A DNA stretch of 64,000 nt from Streptomyces sp. RPT161 (GCF_027533845.1 NZ_JAPZVN010000005.1:1-64000), one strand, 5' to 3'. Positions 28,839 to 41,381 are shown, numbered from the stretch's first letter. Translations and numbers: made by a program. Notes: generated from the letters alone by a model not told the origin.

Positions 28839-28851
28839 GGGGAAATTCCCC
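28839..28851. promoter_or_regulatory. Candidate operator of the CtpE-like gene
   Basis: GGGGAAATTCCCC is a perfect 13-bp palindrome centred on 28845, at the -35 position of the TAATGT promoter. A degenerate relative, GGGGGAAATCC, lies about 40 bp further upstream near 28888. No regulator gene is adjacent. Confidence 0.5.
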
Positions 28852-28974
28852 GGCCAGCCGCGCGCCGAGGGGTTGGGGGCTCACCCCGGGGGAAATCCGC
28901 CACAGCGGTGCGCGGCCGCCGTGGCGGTGCCACGGCGGTGCCGAACCGGCCGCGGCCTGCGGGCCGGTGGGGCC

Positions 28975-29238
28975 TCAGCCGTCCTGCTGGGGGCGGCCGG
29001 CCCGCCGCAGCGCCTCGCGCCGCCTGCGTACGTACCAGATGCCGACCACCCCGAGGCCGGCGCCGGCGAGACAGCTCCAGATCCACCAGGAGTGCCCGCG
29101 GGCGGCGAACCACCCGTAGAAGGGGAGCTGGACCAGGAAGAGGGCGAACCAGACGATCGTGCCGCCGGTAACGATCGCGACCTCGTTCGCTTCCAGCGGC
29201 TCAGGGGTTTCGTGCCGCGGTGTCCACTTCCTCGTCAT
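28975..29238 (-). CDS. DUF2530 family small membrane protein
   Basis: An 87-residue protein. A polar N-terminus (ThrArgLysTrpThrProArgHis) leads to ProGluProLeuGluAlaAsnGluValAla, followed by two hydrophobic segments (about residues 24-45 and 52-70) and a basic tail. It resembles DUF2530. ATG 29238 has TAGGCT (complement of 29246-29251) exactly 7 nt upstream, so the 26 extra upstream codons are rejected. Function unknown; divergent from the purine permease. Confidence 0.8.
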   Translation of the reverse strand: MTRKWTPRHETPEPLEANEVAIVTGGTIVWFALFLVQLPFYGWFAARGHSWWIWSCLAGAGLGVVGIWYVRRRREALRRAGRPQQDG

Positions 29239-29245
29239 AGCGCAC

Positions 29246-29251
29246 AGCCTA
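29246..29251 (-). promoter_or_regulatory. -10 box of the DUF2530 gene, leaderless
   Basis: TAGGCT on the minus strand, 7 nt before ATG 29238. Confidence 0.6.
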
Positions 29252-29442
29252 CGGCCCACCCCCGTGACACCCGCGCACCCCGTCGCCCGGTGTCTACGCG
29301 CGGAGATAGCGATCACTCGCTCATAGGTTCATACTGAAACGGCCTACGCCTGACTGGATTCTTTCGTCTGAACGTCCAAATCCGGTCGGCTTCGAGAGGA
29401 CCCCGCCCAGCGGCCCCGGCCGCGATTGACCCGAGGATTTCC

Positions 29443-30900
29443 ATGCCCAGCTCGGCGACCGCTCCGGTCGGCTTCGCGAAGCCCGACTCTCCGCACCCAC
29501 CCAAGAACGGTCTGGATCGTTACTTCAAGATCTCCGAGCGGGGTTCCAGCGTTTATCGAGAGATTCGCGGCGGTATCGCGACGTTCTTTGCGATGGCGTA
29601 CATCATCGTGCTGAACCCGATCATCCTCGGTAGCGGCGTCGACAAGTTCGGCCACCACCTCTCCGGTGGCCAGTTGGTCACCGCGACCGCGCTGACCGCC
29701 GGCCTCACCACCTTGCTGATGGGCGTCATCGGCAACGTGCCGATCGCGCTCGCCGCCGGGCTCGGCATCAACAGCGTGGTGGCGCTGCAACTCGCGCCCA
29801 AGATGAGCTGGCCGGACGCGATGGGCATGGTGGTGCTCGCCGGCATCGCGATCATGCTGCTGGTCGCCACCGGGCTGCGGGAGCGGGTGATGAGCGCGGT
29901 GCCGCTCGGGCTCCGCAAGGCGATCGCCATCGGCATCGGCCTGTTCATCTTCCTCATCGGACTGGTCGACTCCGGCTTCGTCTCGCGCATCCCGGATGCC
30001 GCGCACACCACGGTTCCTCTTCAGCTCGGCGCCAACGGCCACCTCAACGGCTGGCCGGTGCTGGTCTTCGTCCTCGGGGTGCTGCTCACCCTCGCGCTGA
30101 TCGTGCGCAAGGTGCCGGGGGCGATCCTGATCAGCATCGTGGCGATGACCGTGCTCGCGCTGGTCATCGACTCGGTCGCCAAGCTCCCGGCCACCGCCTG
30201 GGGCCTCACCGTCCCCAAGTGGCCGGGCAACCCGGTCTCCAGCCCCGACTTCGGGCTGATCGGCAAGGTCAGCCTCTTCGGCGGCTTCCACCAGGTGGGG
30301 ATCGTCACCGGTGTGCTGTTCGTCTTCACCGTCCTGCTGTCCGGCTTCTTCGATGCGATGGGAACCATCCTCGGCGTGAGCGACGAGGCGCATCTGCTGG
30401 ACGAGAAGGGTGATCTGCCCGGTATGAGCCGGGTGTTGATGGTGGACGGCATCGCCACTGCGCTCGGCGGCGCCACCTCCAGCTCGGCCAACACCTGCTT
30501 CGTGGAGTCGACGACCGGTGTGGGCGAGGGCGCGCGGACCGGTCTGGCCAGCATCGTCACCGGACTGCTGTTCGTCCTGGCGCTGTTTCTGACTCCGGTG
30601 GCCACGATGGTCCCGGCGCAGGCGGCCACCCCCGCGCTGATCGCGGTGGGCTTCCTGATCCTGGCGCACAGCATCGGGGACATCGACTGGAACGACTTCA
30701 CGATCGCCGTTCCGGCGTTCCTGACCATGCTGATCATGCCGTTCACCTACTCGATCACCAACGGCATCGGCATGGGCTTCATGACCTTCTGCCTGCTGCG
30801 GCTGGTGGTCGGACGGGGCCGAGAGGTGCCGGTCGCGCTCTACGCGGTGTCGGCGATCTTCGCGTTCTACTACCTGATGCCTCCGCTGCACCTGACGTAG
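29443..30900 (+). CDS. NCS2 family purine permease (adenine/guanine/hypoxanthine)
   Basis: A 485-residue, roughly 14-segment NCS2 transporter of the AzgA/GhxP-like branch. It probably takes up adenine, guanine or hypoxanthine by proton symport. Recognisable stretches are GluIleArgGlyGlyIleAlaThrPhePheAlaMetAlaTyrIle (40-54), AlaAlaGlyLeuGlyIleAsnSer (about 104-111) and the second-half PhePheAspAlaMetGlyThrIle. A GAGGA ribosome binding site lies just upstream of ATG 29443. Hypoxanthine is also released by MqnB in this window, but a direct link is speculative. Its stop is 7 nt from that of the convergent RHH gene. Confidence 0.92.
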   Translation: MPSSATAPVGFAKPDSPHPPKNGLDRYFKISERGSSVYREIRGGIATFFAMAYIIVLNPIILGSGVDKFGHHLSGGQLVTATALTAGLTTLLMGVIGNVPIALAAGLGINSVVALQLAPKMSWPDAMGMVVLAGIAIMLLVATGLRERVMSAVPLGLRKAIAIGIGLFIFLIGLVDSGFVSRIPDAAHTTVPLQLGANGHLNGWPVLVFVLGVLLTLALIVRKVPGAILISIVAMTVLALVIDSVAKLPATAWGLTVPKWPGNPVSSPDFGLIGKVSLFGGFHQVGIVTGVLFVFTVLLSGFFDAMGTILGVSDEAHLLDEKGDLPGMSRVLMVDGIATALGGATSSSANTCFVESTTGVGEGARTGLASIVTGLLFVLALFLTPVATMVPAQAATPALIAVGFLILAHSIGDIDWNDFTIAVPAFLTMLIMPFTYSITNGIGMGFMTFCLLRLVVGRGREVPVALYAVSAIFAFYYLMPPLHLT

Positions 30901-30907
30901 CGGTGGG

Positions 30908-31096
30908 CTAACCCGCGTAGAACCGCTGGGTTCTGTCCACCGAGGCCTTGAACCTCTCGTCGAAGTCATCGCGCATGAGCGTCCGGACGACATAGTCCTG
31001 GACGCTCATTCCGCGTTTGGCGGCATGATCGCCGATCCGGTCCAGCAGTTCCGTGTCTATGCGCACACTGAGCACTTTCGATCCACGCGGTCCCAT
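30908..31096 (-). CDS. Ribbon-helix-helix protein
   Basis: A 62-residue protein starting MetGlyProArgGlySerLys. LysValLeuSerValArgIleAspThrGluLeuLeuAspArgIleGly is a typical beta-strand plus helix of MetJ/Arc-type DNA-binding dimers, followed by a second helix MetSerValGlnAspTyrValValArgThrLeu. Possibly an antitoxin-like or autoregulatory repressor, but no toxin gene is adjacent. GGAGGG precedes the ATG by about 13 nt. The reading frame could start earlier (31153), but that adds a Cys/Arg-rich segment without support. Confidence 0.75.
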   Translation of the reverse strand: MGPRGSKVLSVRIDTELLDRIGDHAAKRGMSVQDYVVRTLMRDDFDERFKASVDRTQRFYAG

Positions 31097-31225
31097 ACAT
31101 CTACCGTCGCCCTCCGCTGTCACACGGTGCCGCTCTTTCCGGGGGCAACTCACTCGTACGGGTGAGTTCGCACACAGTCGCGTTTGGTGACCTGTATCCG
31201 GCTTTCGTTAGCGTAGGTAATGAGA

Positions 31226-31231
31226 TAGTCT
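31226..31231 (+). promoter_or_regulatory. -10 box of the marR gene
   Basis: TAGTCT ends 8 nt before GTG 31240. TTAG (31208-31211) and CTAA (31230-31233) form a loose inverted repeat around it that could be a MarR site. Confidence 0.4.
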
Positions 31232-31239
31232 AAAGAACC

Positions 31240-31674
31240 GTGACCAAACTGTCCGAGGACGACCTCGCCGCGGTGAGCTCCCTGCGAGCGGCCGTGATGC
31301 GGCTGTCGCGCAGGCTGCGACACCAACGAGTGGACGAGTCGCTCAGCCCGACCGAGATGTCGGTGCTGGGCACCCTGGCCCGCTGCGGCTCCGCCACCCC
31401 TGGCGAGCTGGCGCGCAAGGAGCATGTGCAGCCTCCGTCCATGACCCGGATCGTGGCCATGTTGGAGGGCAAGGGCCTGGTCCGCCGGGACCCGCACCCG
31501 GAGGACCGCCGCCAGGTCGTGGTCAGCCAGACCGAACAGGCCGAGGCCATGCTGGCCGAGAGCCGGCGCAAGCGGAACGTCTGGCTCGCGCAGCTTGCCG
31601 AAGGGCTCACCGACGAGGAGTGGGCGACGCTGCGCGAAGCCGCGCCGGTACTGGAGAAGCTGGCGCACCTGTAG
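31240..31674 (+). CDS. MarR family transcriptional regulator
   Basis: A 144-residue winged-helix repressor. The recognition region ThrProGlyGluLeuAlaArgLysGluHisValGlnProProSerMetThrArgIleVal (about 55-75) and the wing ArgArgAspProHisProGluAspArgArgGln are intact. It precedes an MFS exporter by 46 nt on the same strand, the usual regulator-pump pair, so the protein probably represses the pump until a toxic ligand binds. Confidence 0.92.
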   Translation: MTKLSEDDLAAVSSLRAAVMRLSRRLRHQRVDESLSPTEMSVLGTLARCGSATPGELARKEHVQPPSMTRIVAMLEGKGLVRRDPHPEDRRQVVVSQTEQAEAMLAESRRKRNVWLAQLAEGLTDEEWATLREAAPVLEKLAHL

Positions 31675-31720
31675 ACAGCGGGAACGTCTTTCAGTCGCTA
31701 CCAGCAGAGGAGACACCCCC

Positions 31721-33034
31721 TTGAGTTCGGCCCCCGGAGCAGACGCCGCACCCGGATCGAACCCCACCATCACGACGACCACCCGGCCGACCGAGTCGAC
31801 CGACCCCACGGCGTCGGCGAAGCGGCACATGTTCAGCTCGTTGCGGAACCGCAACTACCGGCTGTTCGCCACCGGTGCCGTGATATCGAACACCGGCACC
31901 TGGATGTCCCGAATAGCCCAGGACTGGCTGGTGCTCAGCCTCACCGGTTCCTCCACCGCGGTGGGTGTCACCACCGCCCTCCAGTTCCTGCCCATGCTGC
32001 TGTTCGGGCTCTACGGCGGCGTCATCGCCGACCGTTGCTCCAAGCGCAGGCTGCTGCTGGCCACCCAGTCGGCCATGGGTCTGCTCGGCCTCGCCCTCGC
32101 GGTGCTGACGCTCAGCGGCCATGTCCAGGTCTGGCATGTCTACGCCATCGCGTTCCTGCTCGGCGTGGTGACGGTGGTGGACAACCCGACCCGGCAGTCC
32201 TTCGTCGTGGAGATGGTCGGACCGAAGGACGTGCGCAACGCCGTCAGCCTCAACTCCGCCAACTTCCAGACGGCGCGGCTGATCGGCCCGGCCATCGCCG
32301 GTGTGCTGATCAACGCGGTCGGCAGCGGCTGGGCCTTCCTGATCAACGGCCTGTCCTTCGGCGCTCCGCTGATCGGTCTGCTGCTGATGCGCAAGGAGGA
32401 GCTGCACGAGGTGGAGCTCACCCCCCGCGGAAAGGGCCAGCTGCGCGAGGGGCTGCGCTACGTGGCCTCACGGCCCGAGCTGATCTGGCCGATCGTGCTG
32501 GTCGGCTTCATCGGCACCTTCGGCTTCAACTTCCCGATCTGGCTGTCGGCGTTCGCGCACGGGGTCTTCCACGCCGGTGCGGGTACGTACGGCCTGTTCA
32601 ACACCGCGATGGCGATCGGCTCGGTGGCCGGTGCGCTGCTGGCAGCCCGCCGGGCGGCGACCCGGCTGCGGATGCTGGTCGGCGCCGCGGTGGTGTTCGG
32701 CGCACTGGAGGTCGTGGCGGCGGTGTCGCCGTCGCTGTACCTGTTCGTCGCGCTGCTCGTGGTGATCGGTACGTTCGGGATCACCATCAACACGACCGCG
32801 AACTCGACGGTCCAGCTCGCCACGGATCCCGCGATGCGGGGGCGGGTGATGAGCCTGTTCATGATGGTCTTCGTCGGCGGCACGCCGCTGGGCGGCCCCC
32901 TGGTCGGCTGGATCACCGACACGTACGGCCCCCGAGTGGGCTTCCTGAGCGGCGGCCTGGTCTCCGCGGCGGCGGCGGCACTGGTGGGCCTGGCCATCAG
33001 GCAGACGGCACGGCGCATGAAACCCACACCCTGA
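31721..33034 (+). CDS. MFS exporter (EntS-like, MFS_3)
   Basis: A 437-residue transporter with an N-terminal 35-residue Thr-rich tail, then PheSerSerLeuArgAsnArgAsnTyrArgLeuPhe leading into helix 1. AspGly-type loops such as IleAlaAspArgCysSerLysArgArgLeu (A-motif) follow, and about 11-12 helices. It resembles the EntS/MFS_3 group of small-molecule exporters. TTG 31721 is chosen because AGAGGAGA (31706-31713) sits 8 nt upstream. Cotranscribed with marR. Substrate unknown. Confidence 0.88.
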   Translation: MSSAPGADAAPGSNPTITTTTRPTESTDPTASAKRHMFSSLRNRNYRLFATGAVISNTGTWMSRIAQDWLVLSLTGSSTAVGVTTALQFLPMLLFGLYGGVIADRCSKRRLLLATQSAMGLLGLALAVLTLSGHVQVWHVYAIAFLLGVVTVVDNPTRQSFVVEMVGPKDVRNAVSLNSANFQTARLIGPAIAGVLINAVGSGWAFLINGLSFGAPLIGLLLMRKEELHEVELTPRGKGQLREGLRYVASRPELIWPIVLVGFIGTFGFNFPIWLSAFAHGVFHAGAGTYGLFNTAMAIGSVAGALLAARRAATRLRMLVGAAVVFGALEVVAAVSPSLYLFVALLVVIGTFGITINTTANSTVQLATDPAMRGRVMSLFMMVFVGGTPLGGPLVGWITDTYGPRVGFLSGGLVSAAAAALVGLAIRQTARRMKPTP

Positions 33035-33178
33035 CCCGTCCGCCCGCCCTTCTCGCAGCGACTCCCGACCCACGACGCACCGTGCGCAACGGAAGGCGAG
33101 GGCCGAGGCGATCGGGCGGGCGGGTGGGCGTCATCCCCGGACGCCACCGCGGGCGCCCCCGGGGGGAATAACCGCCAC

Positions 33179-33745
33179 ATGAGACTCTTCGTAGCCCTCT
33201 GGCCCTCCCAGGAGGCCCTGCGCGACCTGGACCGCGCCGAGAACCGACTCCGCGCGGCCCCCGACGCGCAGAACCTGCGGTGGGCCGGGGAAGGCGGACA
33301 CCACCTCACCCTGGCGTTCCTGGGCGAGGTCCCCGAGGAATCCCTCCCCGACCTGACCGCCCGCCTGGAACGCGCCGCACGGCGCCACGAACCGCTGCCG
33401 CTGCGGCTGGCGGGCGGCGGCCGGTTCGGCGACCGCACGCTGTGGGTCGGAGTGGAGGGAGACGTACGAGGGCTCGGCCACCTGGCCGCCTCCCTCGCCG
33501 CGGGCGCCCGCAGAGCGGGCGTCGAGATGGAGGACCGCCCGTTCCGCGCCCACCTGACCCTGGCCCGCGGCCGCCCGCACCGGCACACCGCGCTGCGCCC
33601 GTTCACCGAACTGCTGACGGAATTCAGCAGCCATGAGTGGACCGCCGACCACATCGACCTGGTACGCAGCCACCCACCCGCCGCAGGCACCCCGGGCGCC
33701 CATCCCCGCTACGAGGTGCTGCACCGCTGGCCGCTGGGCCACTGA
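33179..33745 (+). CDS. thpR: RNA 2',3'-cyclic phosphodiesterase
   Basis: A 188-residue 2H phosphoesterase that opens 2',3'-cyclic phosphates on RNA to 2'-phosphates. Two HxTx motifs are present at the expected places: HisLeuThrLeu at 42-45 and at 125-128. The N-terminal ArgLeuPheValAlaLeuTrpPro is characteristic. A G-rich stretch (GGGGGG) lies 12 nt upstream of the ATG. It is monocistronic as far as I can see. Confidence 0.93.
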   Translation: MRLFVALWPSQEALRDLDRAENRLRAAPDAQNLRWAGEGGHHLTLAFLGEVPEESLPDLTARLERAARRHEPLPLRLAGGGRFGDRTLWVGVEGDVRGLGHLAASLAAGARRAGVEMEDRPFRAHLTLARGRPHRHTALRPFTELLTEFSSHEWTADHIDLVRSHPPAAGTPGAHPRYEVLHRWPLGH

Positions 33746-33817
33746 CGCGCCATGCGCCCGGGCACCCGGTGTACCCGGGGCACCGCCCCCCGGCCCAGGG
33801 CAGGCCCCCGGGCCGGT

Positions 33818-33823
33818 TAGGCT
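33818..33823 (+). promoter_or_regulatory. -10 box of the 28-residue membrane peptide gene
   Basis: TAGGCT ends exactly 7 nt before GTG 33831. Confidence 0.55.
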
Positions 33824-33830
33824 CGGACAC

Positions 33831-33917
33831 GTGGACCCGAAGACCCGTACCCGAGTGATGACGGCGGCCCTCGTACTGCTCCTGGCCGTCGTGGTGGTAG
33901 CCGCCGCGCTGCGCTGA
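33831..33917 (+). CDS. 28-residue single-helix membrane peptide
   Basis: GTG start, then AspProLysThrArgThrArgValMetThr followed by a 15-residue Ala/Leu/Val helix and a C-terminal Arg. A cytoplasmic basic head with one transmembrane helix. Support: TAGGCT -10 box placed 7 nt upstream as in other leaderless genes here, clean charge topology and a high-GC third position. It lies between thpR and the convergent aldo/keto reductase. Function unknown; too short for standard gene finders. Confidence 0.6.
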   Translation: MDPKTRTRVMTAALVLLLAVVVVAAALR

Positions 33918-33947
33918 GCACCGCGCGGCGGCCCAGCCGACCCCGCG

Positions 33948-34931
33948 CTACCAGGCGAAGGCCTCCGGGGAGGGGCCGGTACCCGGGAAGATCCCGTCCA
34001 GCTCCGCCAGGAACTCCTCCGACAGCGAGAGATCAAGCGCCCGCAGCGCGGACTCCAGTTGCTCGGCGGTGCGCGGCCCCACGATGGGACCGGTCACGCC
34101 GGGACGGGTGAGCAGCCAGGCGAGCGCCACCTCGCCGGGCTCGTAGCCACCCTTGGCGCAGAGGTCCTCGTACGCCTGGATCTGCTCCCGCCGAGCGGTG
34201 TTCTTCAGCGCCTCGGCGGCCCGCCCGGACGCCGACCGCCTGCCGGCCGCCTCGCGCTCCTTGCGCAGTGCGCCGCCGAGCAGTCCGCCGTGCAGCGGTG
34301 ACCACGGGATGACGCCGACCCCGTACTCCTGGGCGGCCGGGATCACCTCCATCTCGGCGCGCCGCTCCATCAGGTTGTACAGGCACTGCTCGCTGACCAG
34401 CCCGAGCGAACCGCGGCGGGCCGCCGTCTCGTTGGCCCGGGCGATGTGCCAGCCCGCGAAGTTGCTGGAACCCGCGTAGAGGATCTTCCCCTGCTGCACC
34501 AACACGTCGACGGCCTGCCAGAGTTCGTCGAACGGAGTGTTCCGGTCCACGTGGTGGAACTGGTACAGGTCGATGTGGTCGGTGCGCAGCCGCTTGAGGC
34601 TCGCGTCGGCGGCGCGGCGGATGTTGAGCGCGGAGAGCCTGTTGTTGTTCGGCCACTCGGCCATGTCCCCGTAGACCTTGGTGGCCAGTACGGTCTTCTC
34701 GCGGCGGCCACCGCCCTTGGCGAACCAGGAGCCGATTATCTCCTCGGTGCGGCCCTTGTTCTCGCCCCACCCGTAGACGTTGGCGGTGTCGAAGAAGTTC
34801 AGTCCCGCGGTGTGCGCCGCGTCCATGATCGCGTGGCTGTCGGCCTCGTCGGTCACGGGGCCGAAGTTCATGGTGCCCAGCACCAGTCGGGACACCTTGA
34901 GGCCGGTACGTCCGAGCTGCGTGTAGTCCAT
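33948..34931 (-). CDS. Aldo/keto reductase
   Basis: A 327-residue NADPH-dependent oxidoreductase with a TIM-barrel fold. The catalytic tetrad is present: Asp48 and Tyr53 (AspThrAlaAsnValTyr), Lys85 (AlaThrLysValTyr) and His126 (TyrGlnPheHisHis). C-terminal GlyProArgThrAlaGluGlnLeu fits the cofactor loop. The Thr-Gly-Leu-Lys-Val-Ser-Arg-Leu start is typical of the YhdN/Kv-beta-like subfamily. ATG 34931 preferred over TTG 34940. Substrate unknown. It lies downstream of serC on the same strand with an 87-nt gap. Confidence 0.9.
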   Translation of the reverse strand: MDYTQLGRTGLKVSRLVLGTMNFGPVTDEADSHAIMDAAHTAGLNFFDTANVYGWGENKGRTEEIIGSWFAKGGGRREKTVLATKVYGDMAEWPNNNRLSALNIRRAADASLKRLRTDHIDLYQFHHVDRNTPFDELWQAVDVLVQQGKILYAGSSNFAGWHIARANETAARRGSLGLVSEQCLYNLMERRAEMEVIPAAQEYGVGVIPWSPLHGGLLGGALRKEREAAGRRSASGRAAEALKNTARREQIQAYEDLCAKGGYEPGEVALAWLLTRPGVTGPIVGPRTAEQLESALRALDLSLSEEFLAELDGIFPGTGPSPEAFAW

Positions 34932-35018
34932 GGACGACAATCCAAGGCGTTGGAGCGCGCTCGAAGCAAGGGAGGTCGCGGGGCCGCCCGAAGCTGCCCC
35001 GCCCCCTCAACAGGCGTG

Positions 35019-39089
<4,071 letters not shown>

Positions 39090-39106
39090 CCCGCCGCAGC
39101 GGCGGG
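39090..39106 (+). terminator. Hairpin after the FAD/Fe-S gene
   Basis: CCCGCCG-CAG-CGGCGGG, 7-bp stem directly after the stop codon, between convergent genes. No T-run. Confidence 0.5.
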
Positions 39107-39160
39107 CGCCCCCCCGCGGCGTGGGTGCGGCGGAAGGGGAGCGCAATGCGCCCCGCGGGG

Positions 39161-40261
39161 TCAGTGAACGGCTTCCCCGTATCCCTCGACGTCGCGCGGG
39201 CTGCGCGGACCAGGTCCCACATACCGCGCCGACGGGCGCACCAGTCGGCCGGTCCGCTTCTGCTCCAGGATGTGCGCGCTCCACCCGGCGGTGCGCGCGC
39301 AGGTGAACATCGACGTGAACATGTGCGCCGGAACCTCCGCGAAGTCCAGCATGATCGCCGCCCAGAACTCCACGTTCGTGGCCAGCACCCGGTCAGGACG
39401 CCGGTTGTGCAGCTCCTCCAGCGCCGCCTTCTCCAGCGCCTCGGCGACCTCGTAGCGCGGCGCGCCCAGCTCCTTGGCGGTACGCCGCAGCACCCGGGCA
39501 CGCGGGTCCTCCGCCCGGTACACACGGTGGCCGAAGCCCATCAGCCGCTCGCCCTTGTCCAGCGTCTTCTTCACATACGAGACGGCGTCACCGGTGCGCT
39601 CGATCTCCTCGATCATCCCGAGCACCCGGGACGGCGCACCACCGTGCAGCGGCCCCGACATCGCGCCCACCGCGCCGGACAGCGCGGCGGCCACATCGGC
39701 ACCGGTGGACGCGATGACCCGGGCGGTGAACGTCGAGGCGTTCATGCCGTGCTCGGCGGCCGACGTCCAGTAGGCGTCCACGGCCTTGACGTGCCGCGGG
39801 TCCGGCTCGCCGCGCCAGCGGATCATGAACCGCTCGACAACGGTCTCCGCCTTGTCGATCTCGCGCTGCGGCACCATCGGCAGCCCCTGTCCACGCGCCG
39901 ACTGCGCCACGTAGGACAGCGCCATGACCGCCGCCCGTGCGAGGTCGTCGCGCGCCTCCTCGGCGCTGATGTCGAGCAGCGGCTTCAGGCCCCACACCGG
40001 CGCCAGCATCGCCAGCGCGGACTGCACGTCGACCCGGATGTCACCGGAGTGCACCGGGATCGGGAACGGCTCGGCGGGCGGCAGACCGGGGTTGAAGCTG
40101 CCGTCCACCAGCAGACCCCACACCTGCCCGAACGACACGCTGCCGACCAGATCCTCGATGTCGACGCCCCGGTAGCGCAGCGAGCCGCCCTCCTTGTCGG
40201 GTTCGGCGATCTCCGTTTCGAACGCGATGACTCCCTCGAGTCCGGGTACGAAGTCGGACAT
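39161..40261 (-). CDS. Citrate synthase 2
   Basis: Condenses acetyl-CoA (or another acyl-CoA) with oxaloacetate. The 366 residues match the short actinobacterial citrate synthase 2 group. LeuHisGlyGlyAlaPro (His near 205) and GlyPheGlyHisArgValTyr (His near 248) carry the catalytic and oxaloacetate-binding histidines; the Asp lies near 300 in the C-terminal helix bundle. ATG 40261 has AGAGGAG 8-9 nt upstream. Whether it is a citrate or 2-methylcitrate synthase cannot be told by eye; no prp genes are near. Divergent from pdxH. Confidence 0.92.
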   Translation of the reverse strand: MSDFVPGLEGVIAFETEIAEPDKEGGSLRYRGVDIEDLVGSVSFGQVWGLLVDGSFNPGLPPAEPFPIPVHSGDIRVDVQSALAMLAPVWGLKPLLDISAEEARDDLARAAVMALSYVAQSARGQGLPMVPQREIDKAETVVERFMIRWRGEPDPRHVKAVDAYWTSAAEHGMNASTFTARVIASTGADVAAALSGAVGAMSGPLHGGAPSRVLGMIEEIERTGDAVSYVKKTLDKGERLMGFGHRVYRAEDPRARVLRRTAKELGAPRYEVAEALEKAALEELHNRRPDRVLATNVEFWAAIMLDFAEVPAHMFTSMFTCARTAGWSAHILEQKRTGRLVRPSARYVGPGPRSPRDVEGYGEAVH

Positions 40262-40575
40262 CAGGCGGCTCCTCTTGATGTGGTCGACGAGTGGCTGGTG
40301 ACACCTCGGTCATGCCCTGCTCGGGTGGTGGTTCACCCTGCCGAGGGGAACGCAGCAAGATATCTGTTGATGTCGAGAGGTCACAGCGGTCCAGGGGCGA
40401 TTCTGTCGGTTTCGCTACGTGACCGGAAGCGTGACGTGCGGCACACTGCGTCACCTTGGCCGGGGTGGCGGCTTGCCGGCCCCGTGCCGAACCGCCCTGA
40501 CGTGCGGTGTCACCCGCCCGGGTGAGCATTGCCCCGGCCACGCACCGGCCGCGTTCCGTGCTGCAAGATGTGCGG
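40262..40575. other. 314-bp divergent control region of citrate synthase and pdxH
   Basis: Contains an AT-richer patch near 40352-40368 (AAGATATCTGTTGATGT), two copies of TTGATGT near 40273 and 40362, the inverted repeat at 40431-40454, and the CAAGAT -10 box of pdxH (40564-40569). No gene seen. Confidence 0.5.
40431..40454. promoter_or_regulatory. Inverted repeat GTGACG-N12-CGTCAC
   Basis: GTGACG (40431-40436) and CGTCAC (40449-40454) with 12 bases between; a further direct copy GTGACC lies at about 40419. A candidate regulator site for either divergent gene. Confidence 0.45.
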
Positions 40576-41223
40576 GTGCCCCACCCCGACCCCGCCACCA
40601 TGCGGAAGCAGTACCGGGCCGCCGGACTGGACGCGCCCGAACTCGCCGCCTGCCCGTACGAGCAGTTCGCCCGTTGGTTCGCCGACGCCGCGAGCAGCGG
40701 GCTGCCGGAGCCGAACGCGATGGTCGTCTCGACGGCCGACGCGTCGGGGCGCCCCAGCTCCCGCACCGTACTGCTCAAGAGCTACGACACCAGCGGCTTC
40801 GTCTTCTTCACCAACTACACCTCGCGCAAGGGCCGCGACCTGGCGGAGAACCCTTACGCCTCGCTGCTCTTCCCCTGGCACCCGATCGCCCGGCAGGTGA
40901 TCATCTGCGGCCCGGTGGTCAAGGTGACACGGGAGGAGACGGTCGCGTACTTCCGCAGCCGTCCGCACGGTTCGCAACTGGGCGCGTGGGCGAGCGACCA
41001 GTCGGCGCCGATCGGGTCGCGCGCGGAACTGGAAAGGCGGTACGCGGAGCTGGCCGACCGCTATCCGGAGAGCGAGCGGGTTCCGGCGCCGCCGTTCTGG
41101 GGCGGCTACCGGGTCGACGCGGAGCAGGTGGAGTTCTGGCAGGGCCGGGAGAACCGGCTGCACGACCGGCTGGTGTACGTCCGCGAGGCGGAGGGCTGGC
41201 GGATCGAGCGGCTGTGCCCGTAG
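40576..41223 (+). CDS. pdxH: Pyridoxamine 5'-phosphate oxidase
   Basis: FMN enzyme that oxidises pyridoxamine- or pyridoxine-5'-phosphate to PLP. The 215 residues match the family. ArgThrValLeuLeuLys (about 66-71) and [10 protein letters not shown] bind FMN. C-terminal AspArgLeuValTyr, then TrpArgIleGluArgLeuCysPro, is the family signature. GTG 40576 has CAAGAT 6 nt upstream (leaderless); GTG 40570 is an alternative. Its transcript would end at the large structured region 41257-41325. Confidence 0.93.
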   Translation: MPHPDPATMRKQYRAAGLDAPELAACPYEQFARWFADAASSGLPEPNAMVVSTADASGRPSSRTVLLKSYDTSGFVFFTNYTSRKGRDLAENPYASLLFPWHPIARQVIICGPVVKVTREETVAYFRSRPHGSQLGAWASDQSAPIGSRAELERRYAELADRYPESERVPAPPFWGGYRVDAEQVEFWQGRENRLHDRLVYVREAEGWRIERLCP

Positions 41224-41256
41224 GCGGCACCGGGAAGGCGCGGCCCGGAAAAGCGG

Positions 41257-41325
41257 CGACCCGCGGGCTGCCGCCTGGAGGCGCCTCCAGGACCGGTCGG
41301 ACGAGGTCCGGTAGCCCGCGGGTCG
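41257..41325. terminator. Three-way-junction structure, bidirectional terminator
   Basis: Outer stem of 13 perfect pairs (41257-41269 with 41313-41325). It encloses an 18-bp perfect palindrome CCTGGAGGCGCCTCCAGG (41274-41291) and a second hairpin ACCGG/CCGGT (41292-41296, 41308-41312) abutting the outer stem. On the minus strand it is followed by CCGCTTTT. It lies 33 nt after the pdxH stop and so can end both transcripts. Confidence 0.8.
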
Positions 41326-41381
41326 GGTGACTGCTTTGGATTAGGCCTGCGGCGCACGACTCGCAGGCGAGGTGCGCGGCG

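Noticed and set aside
30908..31153. Toxin-antitoxin pair around the RHH gene
   Set aside because: The RHH protein has no small partner gene on either side; neighbours are a purine permease and marR.
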